This document shows, piece by piece, positions 23,177-29,571 of a stretch of 29,571 nt of DNA. The translations under genes and the position numbers were made by a program. Source of the stretch: an uncultured Ruminococcus sp. (lineage in GTDB: Bacteria; Bacillota; Clostridia; Oscillospirales; Ruminococcaceae). The stretch is taken from the NCBI GenBank assembly GCA_910576995.1, contig CAJTLC010000026.1:1-29571 (forward strand), read 5' to 3'. Numbering within the stretch: position 1 is the stretch's first letter; each line of letters starts with the position of its first letter. The notes beneath the pieces are model-generated. The model was not told where the DNA came from, searched no databases, and saw nothing but the letters and a program-made list of their open reading frames with translations.

Positions 23177-24916
23177 ATGCCGAAAATTATTGTCACGAGC
23201 CGCTATCTGAAATGCGGCTCGAAGAAGAATCTGAAAAATTATGTGAAGTACATTGCAACTCGTGAGGGTGTAGTTTCGACGGTCAGCGAGCGTGAAAATT
23301 ATGTTGGTTATCTTGCTAATCGTCCAAATTCTCATGGGCTTTTTAATGAAAAAGACGAGCCGATTAATCTTGAAAAAGTTGCAAAAGAAGTTGCAGATCA
23401 TGGCGGAAATGTCTGGACTCACGTTGTTTCATTAAGACGTGACGATGCTCAGAAAATGGGTTATGATAATCTGAAAGCATGGCGTGAACTTGTTATCAGA
23501 CAGATTCCGAATATTGCAAATAACCAAAAGATAGACTTGAAAAATATGAGATGGTACGCTGCGTTCCATGATAAGAAAACGAATCCCCACGTTCATATTA
23601 TTGTCTATTCAACGAATGAACGTGAGGGATTTTTAACGAACCACGGCATTGAAAAAATCCGCAGTGGATTTGCTAACGATATTTATGCAGATGAACTTTT
23701 ACACCTCTATGAGCAGCAGACGGACTTGCGTAATCTTTTGAAAAACGAGTCGGAGCAATTGATGAAACAGCTTTCAAAAAGTATTTCTGAAAATAAAAAT
23801 TTTGATTCGGAGCTTATGAATCTTGTTGCCAAACTGCACACTCAGCTTGCGGACTCAAAGGGTAAAAAAGTGTATGGGTATTTGAAATCAGATGTGAAGA
23901 AAACAGTTGATGAGATTTTTTCAAAACTTGCTGATAATGAATCAATCAAAAAGATGTACGATTTATGGTGCGAAATGGAACAGCAGAAGCATGATGTTTA
24001 TTCGTCTGCAAAAGTTCAGTTTCCAAATTTGATTGATAATAAGGAATTTAAATCTGTTAAAAATATGATTGTTCAGACTGTGATGCAAATGGAGTTTCGT
24101 GTGTCTGAGATAGAGGTGGAAATGTCCGAACCTGATATGGATATTCCCTTGCCAATTGAGGAAGAAGTAATCAATGAAACTGTTGATAACAGCATAGAAA
24201 AGTTTAATCAAAATAAGTTATATATCAATTGGAGCGATTCATACAAAGAGGCTCATAAGTTGATTTTCAGCGAGAAATCAACACTTGATGACTACAAAAA
24301 AGCGGAGAATTTATTGTTGTCAGAATCAAGTAATGTTCTTGCATTTTATGATTTGGGCAAGCTGTATTCTATAGAAAAATTGGATTTAAAAGATGATGAA
24401 AAATCGTTTGAATTTTATGGGAAAGCATTGCAGGGACTTATTCAAATTGAGCCAAAAGCTAAGAAAATAAAACCTTACTTGCTGTATCAGATTGGCATGA
24501 TGTACTTCAAAGGATTGGGGACTGCAATTGATAATCAAAAAGCTGTTGAATATTTTGAAAAGTCCGCTGATAAAAATATGTGGTCAAGTTATCAGCTTGG
24601 CAGACTCTACTTTTTCGGCACTGACGGATTGGAAAAGAACAAGGAAAAAGCTATAGAATTCTTGAATTTATCCGCAGAACAAGGCAATGAGTACGCTCAA
24701 AATATTCTTGATAATCAGGAAAAATTTGAAAATAAAATGCTTGCAAGTACCATTTTCGATTTGTTTATAAATCTGAGCAGATGCATCGAAGATGACTACC
24801 ATAACAAATTTAAATCGGGCAGAAAAATGATCGACAGTAAGCTGCGGAGGATGATTCAGGCGAAGAATCAGGCTCTCGGAATTAAGCAGGAGCATGGTCA
24901 AATTCAGGATTATTAA
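23177..24916 (+). CDS. MobL-type relaxase with a C-terminal Sel1-like repeat region
   Basis: A 579-aa relaxase. The N-terminal NYVKYIATREGV (residues 21-32) holds the probable nucleophilic tyrosine (Tyr24 or Tyr27). The metal-binding motif HDKKTNPHVHIIVYS is at 131-145 (His131, His138, His140). Both are typical of MOBL relaxases of Firmicutes. After a helical middle section, residues from about 390 to 515 contain Sel1/TPR-like repeats (KPYLLYQIGMMYFKGLGTAIDNQKAVEYFEKSADKN, YQLGRLYFFGTDGLEKNKEKAIEFLNLSAEQGN), probably for contact with the coupling protein. GAAGGAG precedes the ATG. The gene looks more AT-rich than the transfer genes to its left, suggesting that the mobilisation part has a separate history. 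Confidence 0.92.
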   Translation: MPKIIVTSRYLKCGSKKNLKNYVKYIATREGVVSTVSERENYVGYLANRPNSHGLFNEKDEPINLEKVAKEVADHGGNVWTHVVSLRRDDAQKMGYDNLKAWRELVIRQIPNIANNQKIDLKNMRWYAAFHDKKTNPHVHIIVYSTNEREGFLTNHGIEKIRSGFANDIYADELLHLYEQQTDLRNLLKNESEQLMKQLSKSISENKNFDSELMNLVAKLHTQLADSKGKKVYGYLKSDVKKTVDEIFSKLADNESIKKMYDLWCEMEQQKHDVYSSAKVQFPNLIDNKEFKSVKNMIVQTVMQMEFRVSEIEVEMSEPDMDIPLPIEEEVINETVDNSIEKFNQNKLYINWSDSYKEAHKLIFSEKSTLDDYKKAENLLLSESSNVLAFYDLGKLYSIEKLDLKDDEKSFEFYGKALQGLIQIEPKAKKIKPYLLYQIGMMYFKGLGTAIDNQKAVEYFEKSADKNMWSSYQLGRLYFFGTDGLEKNKEKAIEFLNLSAEQGNEYAQNILDNQEKFENKMLASTIFDLFINLSRCIEDDYHNKFKSGRKMIDSKLRRMIQAKNQALGIKQEHGQIQDY

Positions 24917-24925
24917 ATGAAAATA

Positions 24926-24962
24926 AGCGTATCGGATTAAGAATAATTCGGTACGCTTTTTT
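24926..24962 (+). terminator. Intrinsic terminator after the relaxase
   Basis: AGCGTATCGGATTA (24926-24939) pairs with TAATTCGGTACGCT (24944-24957) with two G-T pairs, a 4-nt loop and a six-T tail. It separates relaxase transcription from the integrase gene. The T tail overlaps the left copy of the 21-bp inverted repeat. Confidence 0.9.
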
Positions 24963-24978
24963 CGTCAATTCCGCCCAT
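24958..24978 (+). repeat. Left copy of a 21-bp inverted repeat flanking the integrase
   Basis: Five T followed by CGTCAATTCCGCCCAT. The exact reverse complement is at 26325-26345, so the integrase gene lies between two perfect inverted copies about 1.35 kb apart. They are possible arm-type integrase binding sites, element ends or inversion sites. Confidence 0.85.
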
Positions 24979-25144
24979 TTGCGAGGTGGTTTTTGGTGCG
25001 GATTTGCAGTGGATTTAATAATATTATATCATAAATTTTGTAAAAGTAAAGACTTTTTTGAAAATTTTTGTACTGAAAATGAGCTTTTAACATGAATTTA
25101 AAATCGTTAAACCGTCATATTTCAGTCGTAATGGAGGAATATTT

Positions 25145-26245
25145 ATGTCTAAAAGAGGTAGCAATATTTACAAGCGTAAGGACGGACGATTTGAAGGTCG
25201 TGTGCCTGTTGGCTATCAGGATAATGGAAAAATCAAATACAAATCTGTTTACGCAAGAACGCTTTCTGAAGTCAAGGAAAAGATGTCAGAGGTTTATTCG
25301 ATCAGGCAGAATCAGACCGTTTCTGCGATAAAAATAGCGGTCCGTGATGTGGCAGAGCAATGGCTTTCGGCGGCAAAACTTCGTGTAAAAGAATCAAGTT
25401 ATGCTAACTATGTAAACATCGTGAACAAGCATATTTTGCCGATTTTAGGCGGTGAATTGATGATGAATGTGACCACAGGCAAGCTGAATGATTTTATTAA
25501 TTTCAAGCTGATAAGCGGCAGACTCAACGGGAAAGGCGGACTTTCTGCAACATCCGTCAGGGATATTATGACGGTATATCGCAGTATTGAGAATTATGCT
25601 TCAAGAGAATTTGGTATCAAGGAAACGCATTTTACTATGCCGAAAATTGATAAAAAGCAGACGGATATTTTGGGTTCTACCGAAAGAAAAAGGCTTGAAA
25701 ATTATTTGATTCATAATCAAAATAAAACAAATATTGCTATTCTTCTTTGCCTTTTCACCGGACTTCGTGTAGGCGAACTTTGCGGCTTGAAATGGGAAGA
25801 TATTGACTTTGACAATGCTGTTTTATCTGTGAAAAGAACGGTTCAGCGTGTAAGCAAAAACGGCAAATCACGGATAATTATAGGCACTCCAAAGAGTAAA
25901 ACTTCGATTCGTACTGTTCCGATTCCTGCTTTTGTTTTGGATATTCTTAGAAACTATAGAGGCTGTAATGATTTCTATATCATCACAGGAAAAAGTAAGC
26001 CTACCGAACCAAGAACTATGCAGAATCGTTTCAAGTCTATTTTGGAATTATGCGGTATCAGAAATGTGAATTTTCATCTTTTGCGACATACCTATGCAAC
26101 AATCTGCATTGAAAAAGGTTTTGATCCCAAAACACTCAGTGAGCTGCTTGGTCATGCAGACGCAGCTATAACTTTGAACAGATACTGCCACCCCTCGATG
26201 CAGATCAAGAAAGATTATGTCAGCCGTCTTTCGCTTACTGCTTAA
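25145..26245 (+). CDS. Tyrosine integrase, Tn916 type
   Basis: A 366-aa integrase; GGAGGA is 5 nt before ATG 25145. The N-terminal GSNIYKRKDGRFEGRVPVGYQDNGKIKYKSVYARTLSEVKEKM is the three-stranded arm-binding domain of Tn916-type integrases. Residues 65-160 are the core-binding SAM-like domain. The catalytic domain has Arg208 (TGLRVGELCGLKW), a Lys near 251, His311-x-x-Arg314 (HLLRHTYAT), His337 (LGHADAAIT) and Tyr347 (NRYCHP), so it is complete. It should insert and excise the element. No excisionase gene is visible next to it. The gene is AT-richer than the transfer module. No convincing promoter was found in the 180 bp upstream. Confidence 0.95.
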   Translation: MSKRGSNIYKRKDGRFEGRVPVGYQDNGKIKYKSVYARTLSEVKEKMSEVYSIRQNQTVSAIKIAVRDVAEQWLSAAKLRVKESSYANYVNIVNKHILPILGGELMMNVTTGKLNDFINFKLISGRLNGKGGLSATSVRDIMTVYRSIENYASREFGIKETHFTMPKIDKKQTDILGSTERKRLENYLIHNQNKTNIAILLCLFTGLRVGELCGLKWEDIDFDNAVLSVKRTVQRVSKNGKSRIIIGTPKSKTSIRTVPIPAFVLDILRNYRGCNDFYIITGKSKPTEPRTMQNRFKSILELCGIRNVNFHLLRHTYATICIEKGFDPKTLSELLGHADAAITLNRYCHPSMQIKKDYVSRLSLTA

Positions 26246-26302
26246 TTTTTCAGCCGTCAGATTTTTGTAGTCCGCGTATGCTGTTAGCTCGGTTTTTCGG
26301 CT

Positions 26303-26326
26303 ATATATCATGCTAATTTGATATAT
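26303..26326. other. Symmetric core-like site after the integrase, candidate attachment site
   Basis: ATATATCA (26303-26310) and TGATATAT (26319-26326) are perfect inverted 8-bp arms around TGCTAATT. Two short inverted arms with an 8-bp centre resemble the core site of a tyrosine recombinase. It lies 58 bp after the integrase stop and directly abuts the right 21-bp repeat. No matching copy is visible at the left of the window. Confidence 0.4.
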
Positions 26327-26345
26327 GGGCGGAATTGACGAAAAA
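26325..26345 (-). repeat. Right copy of the 21-bp inverted repeat flanking the integrase
   Basis: ATGGGCGGAATTGACG followed by five A, the exact reverse complement of 24958-24978. It overlaps the core-like dyad by 2 bp. It is probably close to the right boundary of the element, since unrelated regulatory genes with their own promoter begin at 26397. Confidence 0.85.
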
Positions 26346-26396
26346 TTTAACTTCCCTTTTTATTATATCATACCTCAGCAAAAATAGAATATACGG

Positions 26397-26425
26397 TTGA
26401 TTTTTTCTTAAACATATGATATTAT
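26397..26425 (+). promoter_or_regulatory. Promoter of the two-component operon
   Basis: TTGATT (26397-26402), a 17-bp spacer and TATTAT (26420-26425) with an upstream TGA giving an extended -10. The predicted start of transcription lies about 20 nt before the GTG start of the response regulator, directly before its ribosome site. Confidence 0.75.
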
Positions 26426-26451
26426 TAATAAAAATGAGAGGTGAAATCACT

Positions 26452-27183
26452 GTGTTAAAAATTGCAATAGTAGACGATGAATATGATCAGATTCAAAAAA
26501 TCAATCAAGTTGTTTCAGGATTTTTCACTGAAAAGAAAATATCAATTTCCGTAGATTTGTTTACAAGCGGAGAAGAACTGCTCAATGACGCTACCATATA
26601 TGATATTATATTTCTTGACATTCAGATGGCAGGGATAGATGGTATTGAAACAGGGCAGCGTCTCCGTGTAAACAATAAAAATGCTGCCATGTTTTATATA
26701 ACGTCTTATCAGGACTATATTCAGCAAAGTATGACGATTCATCCGTTTGCTTTTATTGTGAAGCCGTTTACTGACGAAATTGTTCGTAAAAATCTGGACG
26801 ACTATTTGAAATACAAATATTGTGATAAAAAGAAACAAAAAGAATTGTTTATGATAGATACCATTGACGACCGACATTTTAATGTAAATATGAATGAAAT
26901 TATGTATTTCAGTTATAAAGGCGAGCGTATTACTGCAGTATTCATGAAGGATTCGTCATTTGAAATCAAAAACAGCTTAACAGCAATTTATGAAAAGCTG
27001 AACCATGATTATTTTGTAATTCCGCATAGGAGCTTTATAGTCAATCTTCAGCATATCAAGGAGGTCGATGGAAAAAGTAAAAATATTGTAATGAAAAATG
27101 GAGATCTGGTTTTTATTGCTCGTGGAAAATATAACGATGTTATAGATTCACTTAGTAGTTACATTGCCGATGAGGAGGTTTAA
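26452..27183 (+). CDS. AgrA-like LytTR response regulator
   Basis: A 243-aa response regulator. GTG 26452 is chosen because AGAGGTG (26437-26443) lies 8 nt before it and the receiver domain begins there (MLKIAIVDDE). The receiver has Asp8/Asp9, phospho-acceptor Asp56 (IIFLDIQMAG) and Lys104 (VKPF). Residues 135-243 are a LytTR DNA-binding domain (NEIMYFSYKGERITAVF, PHRSFIVNLQHIKEVDG, ARGKYNDVIDSL). Such regulators bind pairs of 9-bp direct repeats; a fitting pair lies before the peptide gene at 28536-28565. It is the first gene of an operon with the kinase, which starts 1 nt after its stop. Confidence 0.93.
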   Translation: MLKIAIVDDEYDQIQKINQVVSGFFTEKKISISVDLFTSGEELLNDATIYDIIFLDIQMAGIDGIETGQRLRVNNKNAAMFYITSYQDYIQQSMTIHPFAFIVKPFTDEIVRKNLDDYLKYKYCDKKKQKELFMIDTIDDRHFNVNMNEIMYFSYKGERITAVFMKDSSFEIKNSLTAIYEKLNHDYFVIPHRSFIVNLQHIKEVDGKSKNIVMKNGDLVFIARGKYNDVIDSLSSYIADEEV

Positions 27184-27184
27184 T

Positions 27185-28471
27185 ATGCAGTTTGCTCTTG
27201 ATTGTGTTACAACATTGCTGATTGCAATACTATGTTTCTTTATGCTTTTTCAGAAATATGAAATCAAACGTGAAAAACTGATTTTAAAAATAGTAGTTCT
27301 TACGGGAATAATTGGAATAAAAATTAGCAGTATTTTGCTTAAAATAGCTCCTTTAAATTTATTTATGAGCTGGATTATGTGTTTTTCAGTAATTTTTTTG
27401 ATGTACCGATGTAATTGGCGAACAGCTCTTATTTATTCTATTGGTTATGATATGATAGTACTTGTAACAGATGCGTTTGGAGTTCTTTTTGTATCAGCAT
27501 TTTATGGCAATACAATTACAGAAACGCTTGGCGCAACCGACCTTGTATGGCATCATCATATCTGGAACTGGATCATGCTGTTGTTTTTGTCGAGAATAAT
27601 CTCACTTGTTATACGGAAAAATGAGAACATTAATGTCAGATGGCATGAATTTATTTTTTATATTTTTTTGATTTTGTATGAAGTAATATTTTTTGCAAGT
27701 GTTTCTTCAGCAATTCAGAACTATATGAGCGGAAATTTTTTAATATTTTTAATGCTGGGCTTTATGATTCTGGATATATGCGTAATGGTCATTCTAAACA
27801 GAATATCATCCGCAAGAGAATCGGAACAAAGATTACGCCTGATGCAGCAGCAGGAGGAACTTCAGCATCAGATGTATCAGGAACTACAAAAGAAATATGC
27901 GGAAACTTGCAAAGTTGCTCATGATATAAACCGTCATGTTTCATCTTTGAAAGCTCTGATTGAAACAAATGACTGTAGCGATAAAGCACAAAAATATTTA
28001 TCAGAACTTACAGAAGAATCTAATCGTCTGTATCCAGCTATAAAAAATCAAAACCCAATGCTGGAGATAATTTTGAATACAACAAAGGCAAAATGTCTCA
28101 GTTATAATATTGAATTCAACATGAGCATCGAGGATTTTGAAATGCCTTTTATTTCGGATATGGATATGACAACGATTTTTTCAAATTTGTTGGATAACGC
28201 TATAGAAGCTTGCAGTGAAATTGCCAAATCAAGAAGAAAAATAAGAATGATCATGCGAGCCCAAATGGGATTGATCGTAATTAAGATAACAAATCCTTGT
28301 GCAGATTTTAATATATCCGATGTTAAATTTGGTCGCAGTACAAAAAAGAATCATTCGGGAATAGGTTTATCTAATGTCAGAAAAGCTGTGGAAAAGTACG
28401 AAGGAATAATGAATGTAAAAAAAGAAAACAATATATTTTGCGTTTCAATTACATTTGTAAATAAAATTTAA
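27185..28471 (+). CDS. AgrC-like GHKL sensor histidine kinase
   Basis: A 428-aa kinase; GAGGAGG (27172-27178) precedes ATG 27185 by 6 nt. The N-terminal 200 residues form six or seven hydrophobic segments (for example DCVTTLLIAILCFFMLF, IIGIKISSILLKIAP, LIYSIGYDMIVLVTDAFGVLF), the peptide sensor. A coiled-coil stretch (ESEQRLRLMQQQEELQHQMYQELQKKYAE) links it to the kinase part, with His246 in CKVAHDINRH, Asn338 in FSNLLDNAIEA and a G box HSGIGLSNVRKAVEKYEG near 390. This is the AgrC type that senses cyclic peptides. A terminator follows 14 nt after the stop. Confidence 0.9.
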   Translation: MQFALDCVTTLLIAILCFFMLFQKYEIKREKLILKIVVLTGIIGIKISSILLKIAPLNLFMSWIMCFSVIFLMYRCNWRTALIYSIGYDMIVLVTDAFGVLFVSAFYGNTITETLGATDLVWHHHIWNWIMLLFLSRIISLVIRKNENINVRWHEFIFYIFLILYEVIFFASVSSAIQNYMSGNFLIFLMLGFMILDICVMVILNRISSARESEQRLRLMQQQEELQHQMYQELQKKYAETCKVAHDINRHVSSLKALIETNDCSDKAQKYLSELTEESNRLYPAIKNQNPMLEIILNTTKAKCLSYNIEFNMSIEDFEMPFISDMDMTTIFSNLLDNAIEACSEIAKSRRKIRMIMRAQMGLIVIKITNPCADFNISDVKFGRSTKKNHSGIGLSNVRKAVEKYEGIMNVKKENNIFCVSITFVNKI

Positions 28472-28485
28472 TTACAAATTCATAA

Positions 28486-28523
28486 AATGCTGTGCTCTTT
28501 TCAAGGCACAGCATTAATTTTTT
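28486..28523 (+). terminator. Terminator of the two-component operon
   Basis: AATGCTGTGC (28486-28495) and GCACAGCATT (28506-28515) form a perfect 10-bp stem with a 10-nt loop, followed by AA and six T. It separates the sensor operon from the peptide operon, which has its own promoter. Confidence 0.9.
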
Positions 28524-28535
28524 ATAAAATTTACC

Positions 28536-28565
28536 ATTCAATGTCAAAAAACGACATTTCAGTGC
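28536..28565 (+). promoter_or_regulatory. Paired LytTR binding-site repeats upstream of the peptide operon
   Basis: ATTCAATGT (28536-28544) and TTTCAGTGC (28557-28565) are direct repeats of the form WTTCARTGY with exactly 12 bp between them. Two 9-bp repeats with a 12-bp spacer just upstream of the -35 is the arrangement bound by AgrA and other LytTR regulators. The reverse complements (ACATTGAAT, GCACTGAAA) share part of the AgrA consensus ACAGTTAAG. A 6-bp inverted repeat AATGTC/GACATT lies across the same stretch. Confidence 0.65.
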
Positions 28566-28572
28566 AAAGATA

Positions 28573-28601
28573 TTGCAGACGTAAGTGAAGTATGATATAG
28601 T
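28573..28601 (+). promoter_or_regulatory. Promoter of the peptide (agrD-agrB) operon
   Basis: TTGCAG (28573-28578), a 17-bp spacer and TATAGT (28596-28601) with an extended TGA. The imperfect -35, 7 bp downstream of the second regulator repeat, is what an activator-dependent promoter would show. The peptide gene starts about 36 nt beyond the expected start of transcription. Confidence 0.72.
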
Positions 28602-28643
28602 GAGTGTACAAGATCTTGAATAAAATATAGGAGGTTTATTTAC

Positions 28644-28793
28644 ATGAAAGAAACAAAGACAAAAAAGAAAGCGTTAACGGGTGCAGCTAAAATTGCAAAG
28701 AAGAGCGCTTTTATCTTCGGCGATCTGTACTGTGGATGGTGGGACTATCAGCCCAAGAAGCCGATGGCGGTAAAGAAACAGCATAAGTCCTAA
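28644..28793 (+). CDS. agrD: Cyclic (thio)lactone autoinducer peptide precursor, AgrD-like
   Basis: A 49-aa gene too short for routine calling, with AGGAGG (28629-28634) 9 nt before ATG. The layout is that of AgrD: a Lys-rich, amphipathic N-terminal leader (MKETKTKKKALTGAAKIAKKSAFIFGD), a central peptide around Cys30 (LYCGWWDYQPKKP) and a charged tail. The QPKxP phrase just after the aromatic residue is the region recognised by AgrB proteases in clostridial relatives. The mature ring is predicted to join Cys30 to a residue at or near Asp34 or Tyr35. The stop overlaps the start of agrB (TAATG). The exact cleavage points cannot be read from sequence. Confidence 0.87.
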   Translation: MKETKTKKKALTGAAKIAKKSAFIFGDLYCGWWDYQPKKPMAVKKQHKS

Positions 28794-29398
28794 TGCTTGA
28801 ACGATTATCGGAGAAGTTTGTAGGGCGGCTGATACGTACAGGAATTATTTCCGAAACAGATGCAGACGTGTATGTGTACGGTTTTTTTCAGTTAGTGATG
28901 ATGCTTCTGAATATCGCAACAACGATTATTTTAGGAGTCTTATTTAAACTTCTGCTTCCCTGCATACTGCTAAATATATCATACATTGCAATAAGAACAA
29001 GCGCCGGAGGACACCATGCCGGTAGTCCCATGAGGTGCTATGTGAATTCAACGATAATGATTTCAGTTTTGCTTGCGATAATCAAATGGATTCCGTTTCA
29101 ACGAGCTGTATCCGTTGCAATACTTGCAGCGGCAAGTATATTCATATGGATTACAGCTCCGGTTGAAACTGAAAATAATCAATTAGATGAAACGGAAAGA
29201 TTCGTACATCGCAGACGGACAAGGATAGTTTTGATAGTTGAAATAATCGTTTTTGTAATGTGCATGATTATAGGAAAAAATCAAATATGCAAAATAATTG
29301 CTTTGGGTTTGTTTACCGAATTGGTAATGCTTTTAGCAGGAATATTACAAGACTTAAAAACAAAAAAAGATAAAATTGAGGAGGAATTACATGAGTAA
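28793..29398 (+). CDS. agrB: AgrB-like membrane peptidase
   Basis: A 201-aa polytopic membrane protease that cuts and cyclises the AgrD precursor. The family signature SAGGHHAGSPMRCYVNS gives His75 and Cys82, the same seven-residue spacing as the catalytic pair of staphylococcal AgrB. Hydrophobic segments lie at about 33-65, 84-96, 106-120, 142-158 and 165-187. It starts in the stop codon of agrD and overlaps the next gene by 8 bp, so all three are made together. Confidence 0.94.
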   Translation: MLERLSEKFVGRLIRTGIISETDADVYVYGFFQLVMMLLNIATTIILGVLFKLLLPCILLNISYIAIRTSAGGHHAGSPMRCYVNSTIMISVLLAIIKWIPFQRAVSVAILAAASIFIWITAPVETENNQLDETERFVHRRRTRIVLIVEIIVFVMCMIIGKNQICKIIALGLFTELVMLLAGILQDLKTKKDKIEEELHE

Positions 29399-29571
29399 AA
29401 AACTCAGCAGGATATTAGCCGGAACGCTGTCCGCAATGTTTGTAGGACAAGTTCTGATCTACGGCGACGGTACGTCGCAGGGCATACTTCATGCTGAAAC
29501 GATAGCGTCGGCGATTGATGCAAGAGAAGCGGCAAAAAATGAAAAACAGCTTGCCAAAGAGTTTGAAGAAG
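29391..29571 (+). CDS. Secreted protein, N-terminal part only (cut by window end)
   Basis: An open frame beginning MSKKLSRILAGTLSAMFVGQVLIYGDGTSQG, with GAGGAGGA 6 nt upstream, inside the last codons of agrB. The start is a typical signal peptide (two lysines, then a hydrophobic run), and the mature part seen so far is helical and charged (AIDAREAAKNEKQLAKEFEE). At least 60 residues are present and the frame is open at the window edge. Made with the peptide and its protease, it is a likely member or output of the quorum-sensing system. The family cannot be judged from this part. Confidence 0.75.
   Translation, partial: MSKKLSRILAGTLSAMFVGQVLIYGDGTSQGILHAETIASAIDAREAAKNEKQLAKEFEE

Noticed and set aside
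25092..25331. A 79-codon frame overlapping the start of the integrase
   Set aside because: The integrase frame at 25145 has a proper ribosome site and full family motifs; this is its shadow.
25022..26372. Direct 12-bp repeat TATTATATCATA at 25022-25033 and 26361-26372, possible att sites
   Set aside because: The sequence is AT-rich and promoter-like, and similar stretches occur elsewhere (near 11360). It is too weak to call as attachment sites without an empty-site comparison.
1..29571. tRNA, rRNA or riboswitch genes
   Set aside because: No tRNA-like cloverleaf, rRNA segment or recognised riboswitch was found by eye on either strand.

Overview
The window reads as the inside and right-hand part of an integrative conjugative element (ICE) in a low-to-moderate GC Firmicute. 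The best fit is a Ruminococcus-like member of the Oscillospiraceae/Clostridia. The grounds are the gene families: a VirD4/VirB4 set of the type seen in Clostridioides difficile conjugative transposons, DUF3852-, DUF6103- and SLOG-type genes, a MobL-type relaxase, and Cna-B adhesin plus class B sortase genes. Strong AGGAGG ribosome binding sites, TATAAT promoters and an agr-like locus with a QPKxP-type peptide precursor agree with this. The genus is inferred; there is no rRNA or tRNA in the window.

Left edge (1-1670): scarred DNA. A leftward 148-aa protein looks like the N-terminal part of a large tyrosine recombinase with no catalytic domain. Facing away from it is a cytosine-C5 methyltransferase that has lost its start, SAM-binding motif and catalytic Pro-Cys. 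The break falls in a perfect 32-bp palindrome (639-670). From 1654 to 3914 there is a tightly packed cargo operon: a Bro/Ant-type antirepressor, an unknown protein, a Dam-type adenine methylase and a small Cys-rich protein.

Surface module (4048-10995): a lipoprotein with a transglutaminase-like domain, a 1441-aa wall-anchored protein (NlpC/P60 domain plus about eleven Cna-B/SpaA-like domains and a TPYTG anchor), its class B sortase, a DUF3852-type membrane protein and a second lipoprotein. These probably build or remodel the cell surface for mating contact.

Control point (11112-11460): a leftward XRE repressor and the rightward SLOG-fold gene diverge from a region with two operator-like sites and overlapping promoters, a likely switch for the transfer genes.

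Transfer module (12018-24916), all rightward and tightly coupled: small protein, DUF3991/Toprim protein, VirD4 coupling ATPase, winged-helix protein, TrbL/VirB6-like channel protein, VirB3/PrgI-like protein, VirB4 N-terminal-like protein, VirB4 ATPase, a membrane-anchored protein with two NlpC/P60 domains (the first degenerate), an ArdA-like protein, a DUF6103-type protein, a hairpin-rich candidate oriT, a MobC-like protein and the relaxase. Three intrinsic terminators sit about 18-24 nt upstream of the next co-directional start codon (3672, 4859, 12307), which suggests readthrough or antitermination control.

Right end (24926-26400): a Tn916-type tyrosine integrase bracketed by perfect 21-bp inverted repeats, with a further symmetrical core-like site just after it. 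The element probably ends near here, but the junction cannot be proven from this window.

Far right (26397-29571): a complete agr-like quorum-sensing locus. A LytTR response regulator and GHKL kinase form one operon with its own promoter and terminator. A second promoter, preceded by two 9-bp direct repeats with a 12-bp spacer (the AgrA/LytTR geometry), drives a 49-aa cyclic-peptide precursor, the AgrB-type processing protease and a secreted protein cut off by the window end. The 49-aa peptide gene is too short for ordinary ORF calling and is one of the most interesting items here.
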